Shown: piece by piece, positions 16,647 to 25,061 of the stretch | Layout: each line of letters begins with the position of its first letter | Position numbering within the stretch: position 1 is the first letter of the stretch | NCBI GenBank assembly: GCA_027313705.1 | Contig: DAHVDE010000085.1 | Span: 1 to 64,000 of the forward strand | Direction of reading: 5' to 3' | From: Actinomycetota bacterium | GTDB lineage: Bacteria; Actinomycetota; Actinomycetes; Streptosporangiales; Streptosporangiaceae | Length of the DNA: 64,000 nt | Position numbers and translations under genes: made by a program | The notes under the pieces: generated by a model | Told to the model about the DNA's origin: nothing | The model's input: only the letters and a program-made list of their open reading frames with translations | Database searches by the model: none

Positions 16647-17476
16647 CGGCCGCCGCTCCGGTCTCGGATCACGTCGAGTGCCGCCAGGAGTTCGCGTGAC
16701 TCCACCCGGCGGGACGCCGCGTAGGCCTGACGGCCGTGATCTAGCAGCCGCCAGGCGGCCGTGCCGCCAAGTGCCATTCCGGAATCGAACGCCTCCGCTG
16801 AGGTCAGCGACGGGATCGGTACCGTCGCCATATGCTCACTCGCGCAGAAGAACCGCTCGGGCACGGTCACGGTGTCCTCCACTATGCCCAGATGCAGCGT
16901 CTTGAAGCCCAGGCTACGGTCCTCAGGATCGCGCAGCTCAAGCAACCGCATCAAATGGTCCCGCAGCACCCGGTGATGCGGCGGACCGAACAGTACCCGG
17001 TAGTGCGCCAGGCCAGGACGTTCCGCCAGGGCAGTCTCGATCGCCCCCAGGTACTCAGGGTCCCGCGACCGGGACCCAGTCACGATCAGGCAATCACGGG
17101 CGCCGGAAACCGTGGCCAGCATAGCCCCGCGCAGGTCAGCAAAAGTGGCCAGCAATTTGGGAGAAGATCCTGCCGTACCGAGGCCTGCGTCCTGGTACGC
17201 GAACAGCAGTTCGGGCGGCTGGCCATAGATATCGCACAGCGTCTTGCGATGGCCGATGCTCGTAGTATGCCGCCCCAGTTCCCAGCCGCTCAGCATGCTT
17301 GGGGTCACCCCCGAATGACCGCCGGGCGAACGCAGGTCGATCTCCTCGACCACTTCTTCCAGGGTCCAGTTCCGCCCAAGCCGGGCCTTCCGAAGCGCGG
17401 ACGGCTCGCATATGGCGGGATGGTGCCGCGCGTGACGGTCGCTCAGAAGAGCCCGATGGTGCGCCGCTCCCGGCAT
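16643..17476 (-). CDS. XRE-type HTH regulator with PLD-like/effector C-domain
   Basis: 277 residues from ATG 17476; the frame is open to 17578 and the N-terminal part before the HTH is uncertain. An XRE-like helix-turn-helix spans LRKARLGRNWTLEEVVEEI ... VTPSMLSGWELGRHTTSIG. The C-terminal region (DCLIVTGSRSRDPEYL, YRVLFGPPHHRVLRDHL, FFCASEHM, AEAFDSGMAL) resembles the inactive phospholipase-D-like sensor module seen in other actinobacterial XRE regulators. It is divergent from the frameshifted gene at 17622 and is coupled to the M20 gene, so it is the likely local regulator of the nucleotide-type operon. Confidence 0.75.
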   Translation of the reverse strand: MPGAAHHRALLSDRHARHHPAICEPSALRKARLGRNWTLEEVVEEIDLRSPGGHSGVTPSMLSGWELGRHTTSIGHRKTLCDIYGQPPELLFAYQDAGLGTAGSSPKLLATFADLRGAMLATVSGARDCLIVTGSRSRDPEYLGAIETALAERPGLAHYRVLFGPPHHRVLRDHLMRLLELRDPEDRSLGFKTLHLGIVEDTVTVPERFFCASEHMATVPIPSLTSAEAFDSGMALGGTAAWRLLDHGRQAYAASRRVESRELLAALDVIRDRSGGR

Positions 17477-17621
17477 GGAAGGCAGACCTCGAAGCACGCC
17501 GGCGAGATGCCGTCCGCCAGCAGCCGATGCCGAGCGTCCCGCACGCCGTCGCGATGGCCGCTGAAGCCGATCACGCACCAGAACCAGAAGCAGCAGACTG
17601 ACAGGACAGGAGGTAACAGAG

Positions 17622-18551
17622 GTGGAGACCGGTCAGATTCCAGGCAAGCTGCCAGCGACCGTCATCCGGCAGCGACCGCTGATCGCTGCGGTCATGGCCC
17701 AGTCGCTGGCCGAATGCGCGCCCAACAGCCGGACCGCAGGCTCGTGGCGGTGGGTTCTGGCCGGACAAGGGCCAGCTCCGGTCAGCATGACACCCGGAAC
17801 CGGCGGGCCGCCTTCGGCGGCCGAGGTCGCTGCGGAGACCAGGCACGGCGCGGACGGATCTCCTGCTGAATGCGGATGGCCGCCCTGGCGTCACGCCAAC
17901 GATCCCGACCCGGACCGGCAGCAGGCCCGCCGCGTCTTGCGCTGGCTGACCGGCGCCGCCGACGCCATCCCGTTGCTCGACCCGGCCGCGGCCGGCACGT
18001 CGGAGCCAGGTTCCACTTCGCCAGGACCGACGACGAAATCCGCCAGATCCGCGACCGGGCACGGCACGGACTCGCCGAACACGGAGACCTTCCCGGCGAC
18101 ATGCCAGCGTGGCGGGCCGAACGGCCGTGGCAATGGCCAGCCGAGTGGATGAAACGCAGCCTGGCTGCGCGGCGCAATCGCCTACATCGACTGGGTGCTG
18201 GGCGAGACCGCGACCAGCCCGCTCTCCGGCCAGCGGAGCCCGCTCGACCCAGTTGCGACGCTAGCCTTCCCCGAACCGCCCTACGCCCAGGCCGACCTGG
18301 TCGCCATGTGCGGTGTCGGCTGCGGAATCGCCAGCATCGAAGGAGAGATGATCACGTACCTCGACGCCGTCATCATGCAAGAACACGAAGGCCAGTCCGG
18401 TGCCGAGCCTGACCGATATCCGCCACCGCAGTGGGGAGAAGGTGTCGGGCAAGCCCACGACTGGGTGGCAGGAGAGGACATCAAGCCGCCCGCAGACCAC
18501 CATGGTCGCGGCAGCTATTACCCTTGCCCAGGTGATCTGCGCTGCTCCTGA
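17622..18551 (+). pseudogene. Conserved actinobacterial hypothetical protein, two compensating frameshifts
   Basis: Begins at GTG 17622 after an AGGAGGT-like site. The first frame reaches RWLTGAADAIPLLD near 17985. It then needs a shift to read VGARFHFARTDDEIRQIRDR and WPAEWM, and a second shift near 18155 to read AAWLRGAIAYIDWVLGE, ADLVAMCGVGCGIASIEG and on to TGA 18549-18551. The final frame equals the first, so the two indels cancel. The whole is a soluble protein often met on actinobacterial plasmids and islands; function unknown. The kinase-like gene follows immediately. Either a slightly decayed gene or two assembly errors. Confidence 0.6.
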
Positions 18552-18575
18552 TATGCGGATGGGTAGGGCCGCCTC

Positions 18576-19100
18576 ATTCACCTCAACGGCCCGTCGCGGG
18601 TGGGGAAGTCGACAATGGCCGAGCGGTATGCCGACAACCACCCGGGCACCCTGTGCCTGGACATTGATGTATTAGTCGGTCAGGTACGTGGATGGCGCGA
18701 GGACCTCCCTGCCGCATTTGCAGACGCCCGTGCTCACGGTCTTGCCCTGGCCAAACGTCAACTGCATGCCGGGCAAGATGTCGTCGTCCCGCAACTGGTC
18801 ACGATCTACGATCACGACAACCCTTTTGAGATGGCCGCCGCTGAGGTCGGCGCGAGGTTCATCGAAGTCGCGTTGCTCGTCGACGTCGACGAGCACTCCC
18901 GTCGTCTGCATGCGAAGGAGCCGGCCTCCGACGTCGATGCCAGGATCCAGTCGAGCCTTGAGACCGGCGACTTGGTGGACAGGATTCGTGGTCACCTGGC
19001 CGAGTATTTTCAGAGGCGGCCGGACGCGATCCGGCTCGACACCACGGGCCTGACCATTGACCAGACCTACATGCGCCTGATGAACCTGCTCAGCAGGTGA
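18576..19100 (+). CDS. P-loop kinase (AAA_33-like) with uncertain start
   Basis: The Walker A loop NGPSRVGKSTMAERYA is encoded from about 18586, so the protein must begin before it. An in-frame TAG lies at 18564-18566 and no ATG/GTG/TTG occurs between. An ATT at 18576 is the only plausible initiator, giving IHLNGPSRVGKST. GTG 18600 would delete the loop. The rest of the 170-odd residues include LDIDVLVGQVRGWRED, DVVVPQLVTIYD and VALLVDVDEHSRRLH, typical of small-molecule/nucleoside kinases related to chloramphenicol phosphotransferase and AAA_33 proteins. It follows the frameshifted gene by 25 nt. Confidence 0.65.
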   Translation: MHLNGPSRVGKSTMAERYADNHPGTLCLDIDVLVGQVRGWREDLPAAFADARAHGLALAKRQLHAGQDVVVPQLVTIYDHDNPFEMAAAEVGARFIEVALLVDVDEHSRRLHAKEPASDVDARIQSSLETGDLVDRIRGHLAEYFQRRPDAIRLDTTGLTIDQTYMRLMNLLSR

Positions 19101-19117
19101 CCGCATGGTCCACTCCA

Positions 19118-19280
19118 TCTACGTGCTTTCAACCGGGAGACCGTCACCTCCGCGATGGTCCCGCCGTGCTCGGCGACCAGCCGCTGCCAGATCCTCCGCG
19201 CCGTATGCCGCGCTGCTTGCGCGGAACCTCGCGGTCCGCGATCAGCCCATCGATGACCGCCGCATAGGGGCCGATCGCCG
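19118..19280 (-). mobile_element. IS21 IstA-type transposase fragment, frameshifted
   Basis: On the minus strand, AAVIDGLIADREVPRKQR in one frame is followed in the next frame, near 19208, by HTARRIWQRLVAEHGG and IAEVTVSRL. Together they match the segment after the N-terminal HTH of IS21-family IstA (a linker ending in PRKQRHTARR, then a second HTH). Only about 55 residues remain and they are frameshifted. The piece lies between the kinase gene and an HsdM fragment and marks an old transposition scar. Confidence 0.6.
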
Positions 19281-19309
19281 GTCCTGGCCGCGTCCGAAGG
19301 CATGATCGC

Positions 19310-19666
19310 GCTGGAGAGACAATCCGCCGCAAACTGCTCCAGCAGTGCGAGGTGCACACCCTGCTCCGCTTGCCCGCCGGCATCTTCTATGCCGGCGGCG
19401 TGAAGGCGAACGTGCTGTTCTTCGACCGGCATGAGCGCACCGAGACCGAGCGATTCCGCGCGTTCACCTTCGACGAGCTAGTGGCTCGCGACAAGGCCTC
19501 GCTGGACATCTTCTGGCTCACCGACGAGTCGCTTGAGGCCGCCGGCAATCTTCCAGCACCTGAGGTGATAGCCGCGGCGATCGTCGAGGATCTTCAGGCG
19601 GCGCTGGACCAGTTTGCAGCCATCGCGTCGTCTCTTGCGGGCATCGACATCGCGGCAGGCGAGTAG
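19310..19666 (+). pseudogene. Type I restriction methylase (HsdM) C-terminal fragment
   Basis: About 118 codons encode ETIRRKLLQQCEVHTLLRLPAG split as ETIRRKLLQQ and HTLLRLPAGIFYAGGVKANVLFFD, the conserved late segment of HsdM-type N6-adenine methylases. The sequence continues with FRAFTFDELVARDKASLDIFWL, the usual C-terminal tail. The catalytic NPPF domain and N-terminus are absent, and IS21 debris lies directly upstream. No HsdS or HsdR follows; a GntR gene comes from the other strand. A relic of a type I restriction system, next to an intact but unrelated defence locus. Confidence 0.75.
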
Positions 19667-19667
19667 G

Positions 19668-20423
19668 TCAGCGCGAGCCGCTAATCGCGTAGGACAGCGT
19701 GCGCCAGGTTTCTGCGGGCGCCACGTGCTCCGAGTATGCGATGACTTGGTCCTCCTTGCCGAAGTACCGCGTTCTCGTCAGGAGCACCGGCGAGCCTGGT
19801 GATACGCCGAGCGTTGCTGCGGTGTCCTCGTCGGCCGGCACGGCGGCGCGTTCCTCGAGCACGCGCGCGACTCGGTTGCCGGTGGCTTCAGCGATGTACG
19901 CAAAGACTCCAGCGGCCAAGGGCTTGCTGTCGGCCAGTCGCGGTGCCTCGGCCGTGATGGCCGAAGGCAACCAGGTGATTGTAACGCTGACAGGTGATCC
20001 ATTCTCATGGCTGATTTCCTGGCGCCGTAGGGTGCGTCGGTTGGGCGAGATCCCGAGCATTCCAGCTACGTCAGCGGGGGTAGCGGTCATCGTGGCTGCG
20101 GCTTTGACATCGTGACCGCCAGCCTCCGGCAACTCGGCGGTAGTGTAGGCCGTGCCCAAAGCGGTGGCGGCGACCCGGGCGGCTGCACCAGGGGCGACGA
20201 CGGTATCGCGACCCACGCTGGGAATTGCCAGGCCTTCGGTCTTTAGAGCGCCGATGACCTTACTGGCGGTCTGCATCGAAATTCGCCAGTGCTGCATCAT
20301 CTGCCGCTGGGACGGGATCCGCTCGCCTTCGGCCAGCTCGCCTGAGGCGATCTGAGCGCGGAGCTGGCTAACGACTTGCATGTAGAGGGGGACCGGTCGC
20401 TGCAGCTCGGCCGTGCCATTCAC
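19668..20423 (-). CDS. GntR-family regulator (HutC/UTRA type)
   Basis: From GTG 20423 (GGGGAGGG upstream), about 251 residues. The winged helix is at the N-terminus: YMQVVSQLRAQIASGELAEGERIPSQRQM, then ISMQTASKVIGALKTEGL. A UTRA sensor domain follows: RRTLRRQEISHENGSPVSV, YIAEATGNRVARVLEER and SPVLLTRTRYFGKEDQVIAYSEHV. UTRA domains bind small ligands. In Streptomyces related proteins are the KorSA-type regulators of integrated plasmids, which fits an island location. The upstream region holds an AT-rich palindrome (CATCTAGATG at 20546-20555) and a repeated ATCTG(C/T)ATCACC element, likely operators. Its target genes are not certain. Confidence 0.9.
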   Translation of the reverse strand: MNGTAELQRPVPLYMQVVSQLRAQIASGELAEGERIPSQRQMMQHWRISMQTASKVIGALKTEGLAIPSVGRDTVVAPGAAARVAATALGTAYTTAELPEAGGHDVKAAATMTATPADVAGMLGISPNRRTLRRQEISHENGSPVSVTITWLPSAITAEAPRLADSKPLAAGVFAYIAEATGNRVARVLEERAAVPADEDTAATLGVSPGSPVLLTRTRYFGKEDQVIAYSEHVAPAETWRTLSYAISGSR

Positions 20424-20724
20424 CGCGCGCCCTCCCCTGTGCCGATCTGTATCACCCTGTAGTACAGAACCCATGCAGTTCTCGTAGCCTAAGCGGCCAG
20501 TCTCTGAACAGCCAGCGTTATCGGTTCAATAGTGATCTGCATCACCATCTAGATGATGTATAGTCGGCACGGCAATTGCGACAGCGGACCTTGATCTCGA
20601 ACAGGACCTCGGCGATGGTCAGTAACGGATCAAGCGTCGTGGGCCGCGCGACTGCGGACGGGAGACGCCCGGCTGTCGCAGGGAGATGCGACACTAGAGG
20701 GAGCGCGAGGAGGAGGTGAGTGCG
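20424..20724. promoter_or_regulatory. Divergent control region between GntR gene and antitoxin gene
   Basis: Near 20443-20456 the sequence ATCTGTATCACC occurs and near 20535-20546 ATCTGCATCACC, two direct copies differing by one base. The second runs into the palindrome CATCTAGATG (20546-20555). Spacing and position upstream of the GntR start suggest operators for GntR autoregulation. GAGGAGG just before 20725 serves the antitoxin gene. No gene recognised inside. Confidence 0.45.
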
Positions 20725-20922
20725 ATGAGCAGCAGTGCCGAGTACCCGCAGCGGCCGCGCAGCGCAGACCTGATGTCGCTGGAACAGTTGATCCGGCAGA
20801 CGCCGGGCGCGCATCCGATCGGCTCGCTCGACGAGTTGCGTTGCGACGCCTTCGAGACCGACGAGGAGCTTGACGAGTTCCTGGCCTTCGTCGCCGACTC
20901 CCGCCATGCCGACTTTGCCTGA
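20725..20922 (+). CDS. Small antitoxin of a PIN-domain toxin pair
   Basis: 65 residues from ATG 20725, preferred because AGGAGG at 20711-20716 is 8 nt upstream; GTG 20716 is an alternative. The sequence is polar, with a helical stretch LMSLEQLIRQTPG and an acidic C-terminus (FETDEELDEFLAFV) that should wrap the toxin. No clear DNA-binding motif is visible, so it may regulate weakly or not at all. The toxin gene starts at 20906 inside its 3' end (17-nt overlap), the usual arrangement for VapBC-like modules. Confidence 0.7.
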   Translation: MSSSAEYPQRPRSADLMSLEQLIRQTPGAHPIGSLDELRCDAFETDEELDEFLAFVADSRHADFA

Positions 20923-21331
20923 CTGGTCCCGCGGAGCCGTCGTGCTCGACACCGACGTCGCTTCGCGGTCGTTCAAGGGGCGGCTTCCGGACACTCTGGC
21001 TACGCGCCTTGTCGGTCGTCAGCCGCTGCTCACGTTCGTGACCGTCGGCGAGCTAACGCAATGGACCAAGCTTCGCAACTGGGGGCCGCGCAACCGGTTG
21101 GTGCTCGATCAGTGGCTAGCCGACAAGCCGGTGATCCCAGGAGCCGAGAGCATCGCCGTGATCTGGGGCGAACTGTCAGCGGCGGCAACGCAGCGTGGAC
21201 GGCCTCGTCCGGTGAACGACACCTGGGTTGCCGCTTGTTGCCTCGCTTACGGTCTGCCGCTTGCAACCATGAACGTCAAGGACTTCGCCGACTTCGCCGA
21301 GCACAACGGCTTGACGCTCATCGCCAACTGA
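20906..21331 (+). CDS. VapC-like PIN-domain toxin
   Basis: 141 residues from ATG 20906. PIN acidic residues are in place: VVLDTDVASRSFK (first Asp pair), LTFVTVGELTQW (Glu), RPVNDTWVAACCLAYG (Asp) and LATMNVKDFADF (last Asp). PIN toxins are Mg-dependent RNases that cut tRNA or rRNA and are silenced by the upstream antitoxin. It is co-translated with that antitoxin through gene overlap. Length and residues are normal, so it is likely active. Confidence 0.9.
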   Translation: MPTLPDWSRGAVVLDTDVASRSFKGRLPDTLATRLVGRQPLLTFVTVGELTQWTKLRNWGPRNRLVLDQWLADKPVIPGAESIAVIWGELSAAATQRGRPRPVNDTWVAACCLAYGLPLATMNVKDFADFAEHNGLTLIAN

Positions 21332-21663
21332 GTGCGATAGCCGGCGGCGCCCATCGAGCGGCTTACAGGCCGGTCAGCGGCCTGAAATTGCAGAGGTGGC
21401 CTCATCTAGAAGGGCCGCAAGCTAGCGACGTCTCGGCCTTCAATTCGGCTGGACCGCAAGGAGTGATGGCACGCTAAGTTGTCATGCCGATCCTGCGCAG
21501 CAGCTTGGCGATGGTGTGTCTCATGGTGTTGCTAAGTGCCGCGATCTGCCATGATGGTCGCCGGCGTGGCGCTGCTGGCGCCTACGTTAGGGGGAAGCGT
21601 CCGCCGGCGTAGGTCCTGTGACATCCTGGAGGAGAACGTCGCACCCCAGGGGAGGTCTGCCCT
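21332..21663. other. Intergenic region upstream of defence locus
   Basis: About 330 nt. GGGGAGG at 21649-21655 serves as ribosome binding site for the first GHKL ATPase. I see no convincing gene. A single clear promoter is not obvious; a GC drop around 21500-21560 is the likeliest place. No terminator hairpin is visible after the VapC-like gene. Confidence 0.4.
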
Positions 21664-22986
21664 ATGCAGTCTCGATCGTCGGTGTCCATTACTCCATCCG
21701 CCGCTCGGCTAACCGAGTCGCTGCGTGACATCGGGTACGACTTTCCCGCGGCGGTTGCCGACATCGTGGACAACAGCATCATGGCCGGGGCTGAGCGCGT
21801 CGACATCATGATCGAGTTCGACGGAGCCGACTCATTCGTATCGATCGCCGATGACGGACACGGGATGAGCGCCAACGGGCTGGTAGAGGCACTCAGGTAC
21901 GGATCGCGCAGGAGTTACTCGCGTGGCGACCTTGGCCGATACGGCCTGGGACTGAAGACGGCGTCATTGTCGCAATGCCGGTCGGTCACAGTAGTAACAC
22001 AGCGAGAGGTGCCGGGAAGCCGCGCGGTCGCTCGGATGCTCGACCTTGACCTAATCGCAGAGTGGGACGAGTGGCTAGTTGTGGATCCGGTCCGCGACGC
22101 TGCCGTCGAGCGGGCGCGAGAGGCGTTGGGTGATAACTCTGGGACCGTTGTCGTCTGGCGAAAGTTGGACCGCGTCCTGCCGGAGAAGCGGCCGCACGGA
22201 GCCTGGGGCCGTCGGCGGCTCGATGGCTTGGCCGCCAAGACCGCAGAGCACCTTGGGGTAGTTTTCCACCGATTCCTGGAAGGTGCCCGGGGTCGCACGG
22301 TCGCGGTCACTGTCAACGGCGAGAAGGTCGAGCCGTGGAACCCGTTCGCTCCCGACGAGCCGGCGAGGATCGAGTTGGCGCCGCAGCGCTTCGAGTTGGT
22401 GGCTGATGGCGTCAGCGGTAAGGCGGAGCTCCGCCGCTACGTGCTGCCATCGCGGGATCTATTCAGCTCCACAGCGGAGTTCGAAAGGCTATCGGGACCG
22501 CTGAACTGGAACAGGCAGCAGGGCTTGTACATCTACCGCGCCGACAGACTGGTGCAGTGGGGAGGCTGGAACGGAGTACGGGGCATTGACGAGCACACCA
22601 AGCTCGCACGTGCCTCGCTTGACTTCGACACCGACCTAGACGCGGTGTTCAACATCAACGTCGCCAAGATACGCGTGACGATTCCCTTGCAGCTACGTCA
22701 GATGATCGAGCGCCCTATCAATGAACTGTGCGGCCAGGCCGACGATATTTACCGCAAGACATCGCGGCGTACGGTGCCAGAGCCCGAAGCTGCCAACGAC
22801 GACGTCTCGCCTGTACCCAAAGGGGCGGGAACCAGCCCAATATCGCGGCAGGTCAATGCGGGTGTCGGACTCGCGCTCCGGGCCGCGGCGATGCACGCCG
22901 GCGAGTATGAGTCCTTCCTGCGGGTGCTTGACGTCCTGCGGCAGCAGGCTCCGGAGATAGCTGAGTCGCTCGGCCTGGCAAGATGA
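21664..22986 (+). CDS. MORC/MutL-like GHKL ATPase 1 of defence locus
   Basis: 440 residues with the GHKL (Hsp90/MutL/histidine-kinase) fold at the N-terminus: AVADIVDNSIMAGA (N box; Asp33 takes the place of the usual catalytic Glu), SIADDGHGMS (G1) and GDLGRYGLGLKTASLSQ (G2). The next part has GTVVVWRKLDRV and LNWNRQQGLYIYRADRLV, a segment shared with the second ATPase at 25365. The C-terminus is helical. Such ATPases accompany Z1 helicases and methylases in restriction-like systems described by Iyer, Abhiman and Aravind (2008) as relatives of eukaryotic MORC. Its 3' end faces the methyltransferase gene (32 nt gap). Confidence 0.88.
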   Translation: MQSRSSVSITPSAARLTESLRDIGYDFPAAVADIVDNSIMAGAERVDIMIEFDGADSFVSIADDGHGMSANGLVEALRYGSRRSYSRGDLGRYGLGLKTASLSQCRSVTVVTQREVPGSRAVARMLDLDLIAEWDEWLVVDPVRDAAVERAREALGDNSGTVVVWRKLDRVLPEKRPHGAWGRRRLDGLAAKTAEHLGVVFHRFLEGARGRTVAVTVNGEKVEPWNPFAPDEPARIELAPQRFELVADGVSGKAELRRYVLPSRDLFSSTAEFERLSGPLNWNRQQGLYIYRADRLVQWGGWNGVRGIDEHTKLARASLDFDTDLDAVFNINVAKIRVTIPLQLRQMIERPINELCGQADDIYRKTSRRTVPEPEAANDDVSPVPKGAGTSPISRQVNAGVGLALRAAAMHAGEYESFLRVLDVLRQQAPEIAESLGLAR

Positions 22987-23018
22987 CCAGCGGCTGCTGA
23001 CCTTCGGGACTTGCAGAC

Positions 23019-25061
23019 CTAACGTTGGCGCCGATCCCGCGAGGAAGCGCATATGTTGGTGAGAGGGCAATCGACGCAGACGGGCTCGGTCGGACGGCAG
23101 AGGCTTGCGGCTAGCTCGATCAGGCCCAGATGAGCACGTCGGGAATGGCTTCCGTCCCCGATCATCCGCGCCGTCGCCAACCTGCCCTCGGTAAGCCTGT
23201 TGCGCCGGTCAACACTGTCGCCGGTGAACCGAGCAGCGACTCGCAGGGCCCCTCGCGCGCCTGAGACGGGTTCCTCCGATTCATCTTCTTGACCAGAAGG
23301 AACCGTAAGCACAGTCAGATCAGCCAGGGCCTCATTAACGTAGGGAAGGTGCCGTACCGCCGTATCGTCTTGGAGTCGCTCGGGATCGTCAGCCAGATTC
23401 AGGGCAAGCTCCAGGATCCGCTCGGCCTGCGGGCCACGGGCCAGCCAACTGGCTATCTCGCGTAGCTCGGATGCAGACGCCAAAGTGTCCGCTGGCGACT
23501 CCCAGCGCTCCAGAAGTGGCCACAGGGGCCGGGCTTGGGCGGCGGGGAGCCGGTCGAAGAGCAGTTCGGCGCAAATGACTTGCCACCGTGTCTTGGCGCG
23601 CAGCCAGGGGAGCGCCCGGTGCTCCAGCGAGTCGTACCAGGTAACCAGCCTTCTTGCGACGTCCTGGCTGGATGGTGTCGCTGGCCGCTGGTCCGCAATG
23701 CTTGCGCGTACGGCTCTGCCAATGCACTCGGCCAGCATCGGGGGCACGGCATTGCCGATCTGCCGGAATGCGGCGGATGGCGGTCCGGCAAACCTGATGT
23801 GATCAGGGAAGGTCTGCAGGCGGGCTGCCTCCCGGACGGTGAGCGTCCGGTTCTGCCGCGGATGGATGTACCAGTAGCCATCCTTCGCGATGTGCGCGGT
23901 GATCGTGCGCGACAGGTCGTCCTCATCGAGTCGCTTGTATTTGTCATCGAAGATGTCGTCGCGGTACCGCTTCATCTCCTCTGGCAGGTCTGAGTACCGT
24001 GTGCTTGCGTTCATGAGTTGGAACGCGCGCTCGTCGTCGTCACGCACCGGACGGGTGATGTGATCGAACACCTTGGCCTCGTCTCCTGAGGCCACGCCGG
24101 CCCGCATGCCGCGCTGGAAGTCGGTGACAGGTCCGCTGTAGTCGGCCCAGCCGTCGGCTCCGCCTCGTGGCCGCCATCCCCCCTCCACTTCAGGCAGGTC
24201 CCCGATAGCGTTCCAGACAGTCGTCTTGTCCGGTGAGTCCTGCGGCCACGTGAAGGCGGTCCGGTCCCGGAGGCCGACCAGGATCAGGCGTTGACGGAAC
24301 TGGGGAACCCCGTAGCGCCAGGTTTCGACCAGTCGCTCCTCGACCGAGTAGCCGAGACTCTCAAGCGCGTGCACCATGGCTCTGAGGATGAACATCTCTC
24401 TGTCCAGAGCCATGTCAGGGACGTTTTCCATGACAACAGCCCTGGGCATGGCGACCCTGACGACCTCGAGGAAAGACCGCCACAGGTCACGGCGCTCGTC
24501 CACAGGATCGCGGAGCCCGTGCCTGACACGGTGCCGAATCTTGCTGCGGCCAGCCTTCGAGAATGGCTGGCATGGAGGGCCGCCCGCCAGCAGGTCTACG
24601 TGTGCGCTGGCGATCAGGCGGGCGACGTGTGCCACATTGCCCTCATCGCTGAGATCCAAGTCGAGGGTTAGGCCGCCGAACAGGTGCCGATGGGTCTCGA
24701 CAGCTTCCACATCCTTGTCGGCACCGAGGATGACCCGGTAACCGGCAGCCTGGAGGCCGAGGCCGAGGCCGCCCGCACCGCTAAAGAGATCAGCTGCCAA
24801 GGGCATGCCTTCAGCGCGAAGGCGTGCTGCGTAGGACAGAAATTCCGCTTCTCCGGAGCAACTCTCCGGATGGGCGGCTAGCTTGACGAAGGGGCCGCGA
24901 ACGAGTTTGACGCCGTAATGCCGACCTGCAGGAGCGGCCAGTCCGTTCGGCATCCAACCTCCTGACTCGACGACCAGATAGCGATCGGATCGCGTCGGTT
25001 GTGCGCCCGCGACCCGGCTCTCCCTGGCTGCCCGACTGGGCGTGTCTCGCTGTGTGGTCAT
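23019..25061 (-). CDS. C5-cytosine methyltransferase fused to MutY/EndoIII-like HhH-FeS domain
   Basis: 680 residues. Residues ~88-470 form a complete C5-MTase: DLFSGAGGLGLGLQAAG (motif I), GGPPCQPFSKAG with catalytic Cys164 (IV), MENVPDM (VI), VPQFRQRLILVG (VIII), LTVREAARLQTFPD and RQIGNAVPPMLAE (IX-X). From ~475 it continues as an EndoIII/MutY-like domain (VTWYDSLEHRALPW, RWQVICAELLFDRLP) ending in a cluster motif Cys655-x6-Cys662-x2-Cys665-x5-Cys671. The helix-hairpin-helix (usual LPGVG) is LPYVNEA and the catalytic Asp/Lys is not evident, so glycosylase activity is doubtful. It sits on the strand opposite the other defence genes, allowing separate expression. It should mark host DNA against the PD-(D/E)XK nuclease. 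Confidence 0.9.
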   Translation of the reverse strand: MTTQRDTPSRAARESRVAGAQPTRSDRYLVVESGGWMPNGLAAPAGRHYGVKLVRGPFVKLAAHPESCSGEAEFLSYAARLRAEGMPLAADLFSGAGGLGLGLQAAGYRVILGADKDVEAVETHRHLFGGLTLDLDLSDEGNVAHVARLIASAHVDLLAGGPPCQPFSKAGRSKIRHRVRHGLRDPVDERRDLWRSFLEVVRVAMPRAVVMENVPDMALDREMFILRAMVHALESLGYSVEERLVETWRYGVPQFRQRLILVGLRDRTAFTWPQDSPDKTTVWNAIGDLPEVEGGWRPRGGADGWADYSGPVTDFQRGMRAGVASGDEAKVFDHITRPVRDDDERAFQLMNASTRYSDLPEEMKRYRDDIFDDKYKRLDEDDLSRTITAHIAKDGYWYIHPRQNRTLTVREAARLQTFPDHIRFAGPPSAAFRQIGNAVPPMLAECIGRAVRASIADQRPATPSSQDVARRLVTWYDSLEHRALPWLRAKTRWQVICAELLFDRLPAAQARPLWPLLERWESPADTLASASELREIASWLARGPQAERILELALNLADDPERLQDDTAVRHLPYVNEALADLTVLTVPSGQEDESEEPVSGARGALRVAARFTGDSVDRRNRLTEGRLATARMIGDGSHSRRAHLGLIELAASLCRPTEPVCVDCPLTNICASSRDRRQR

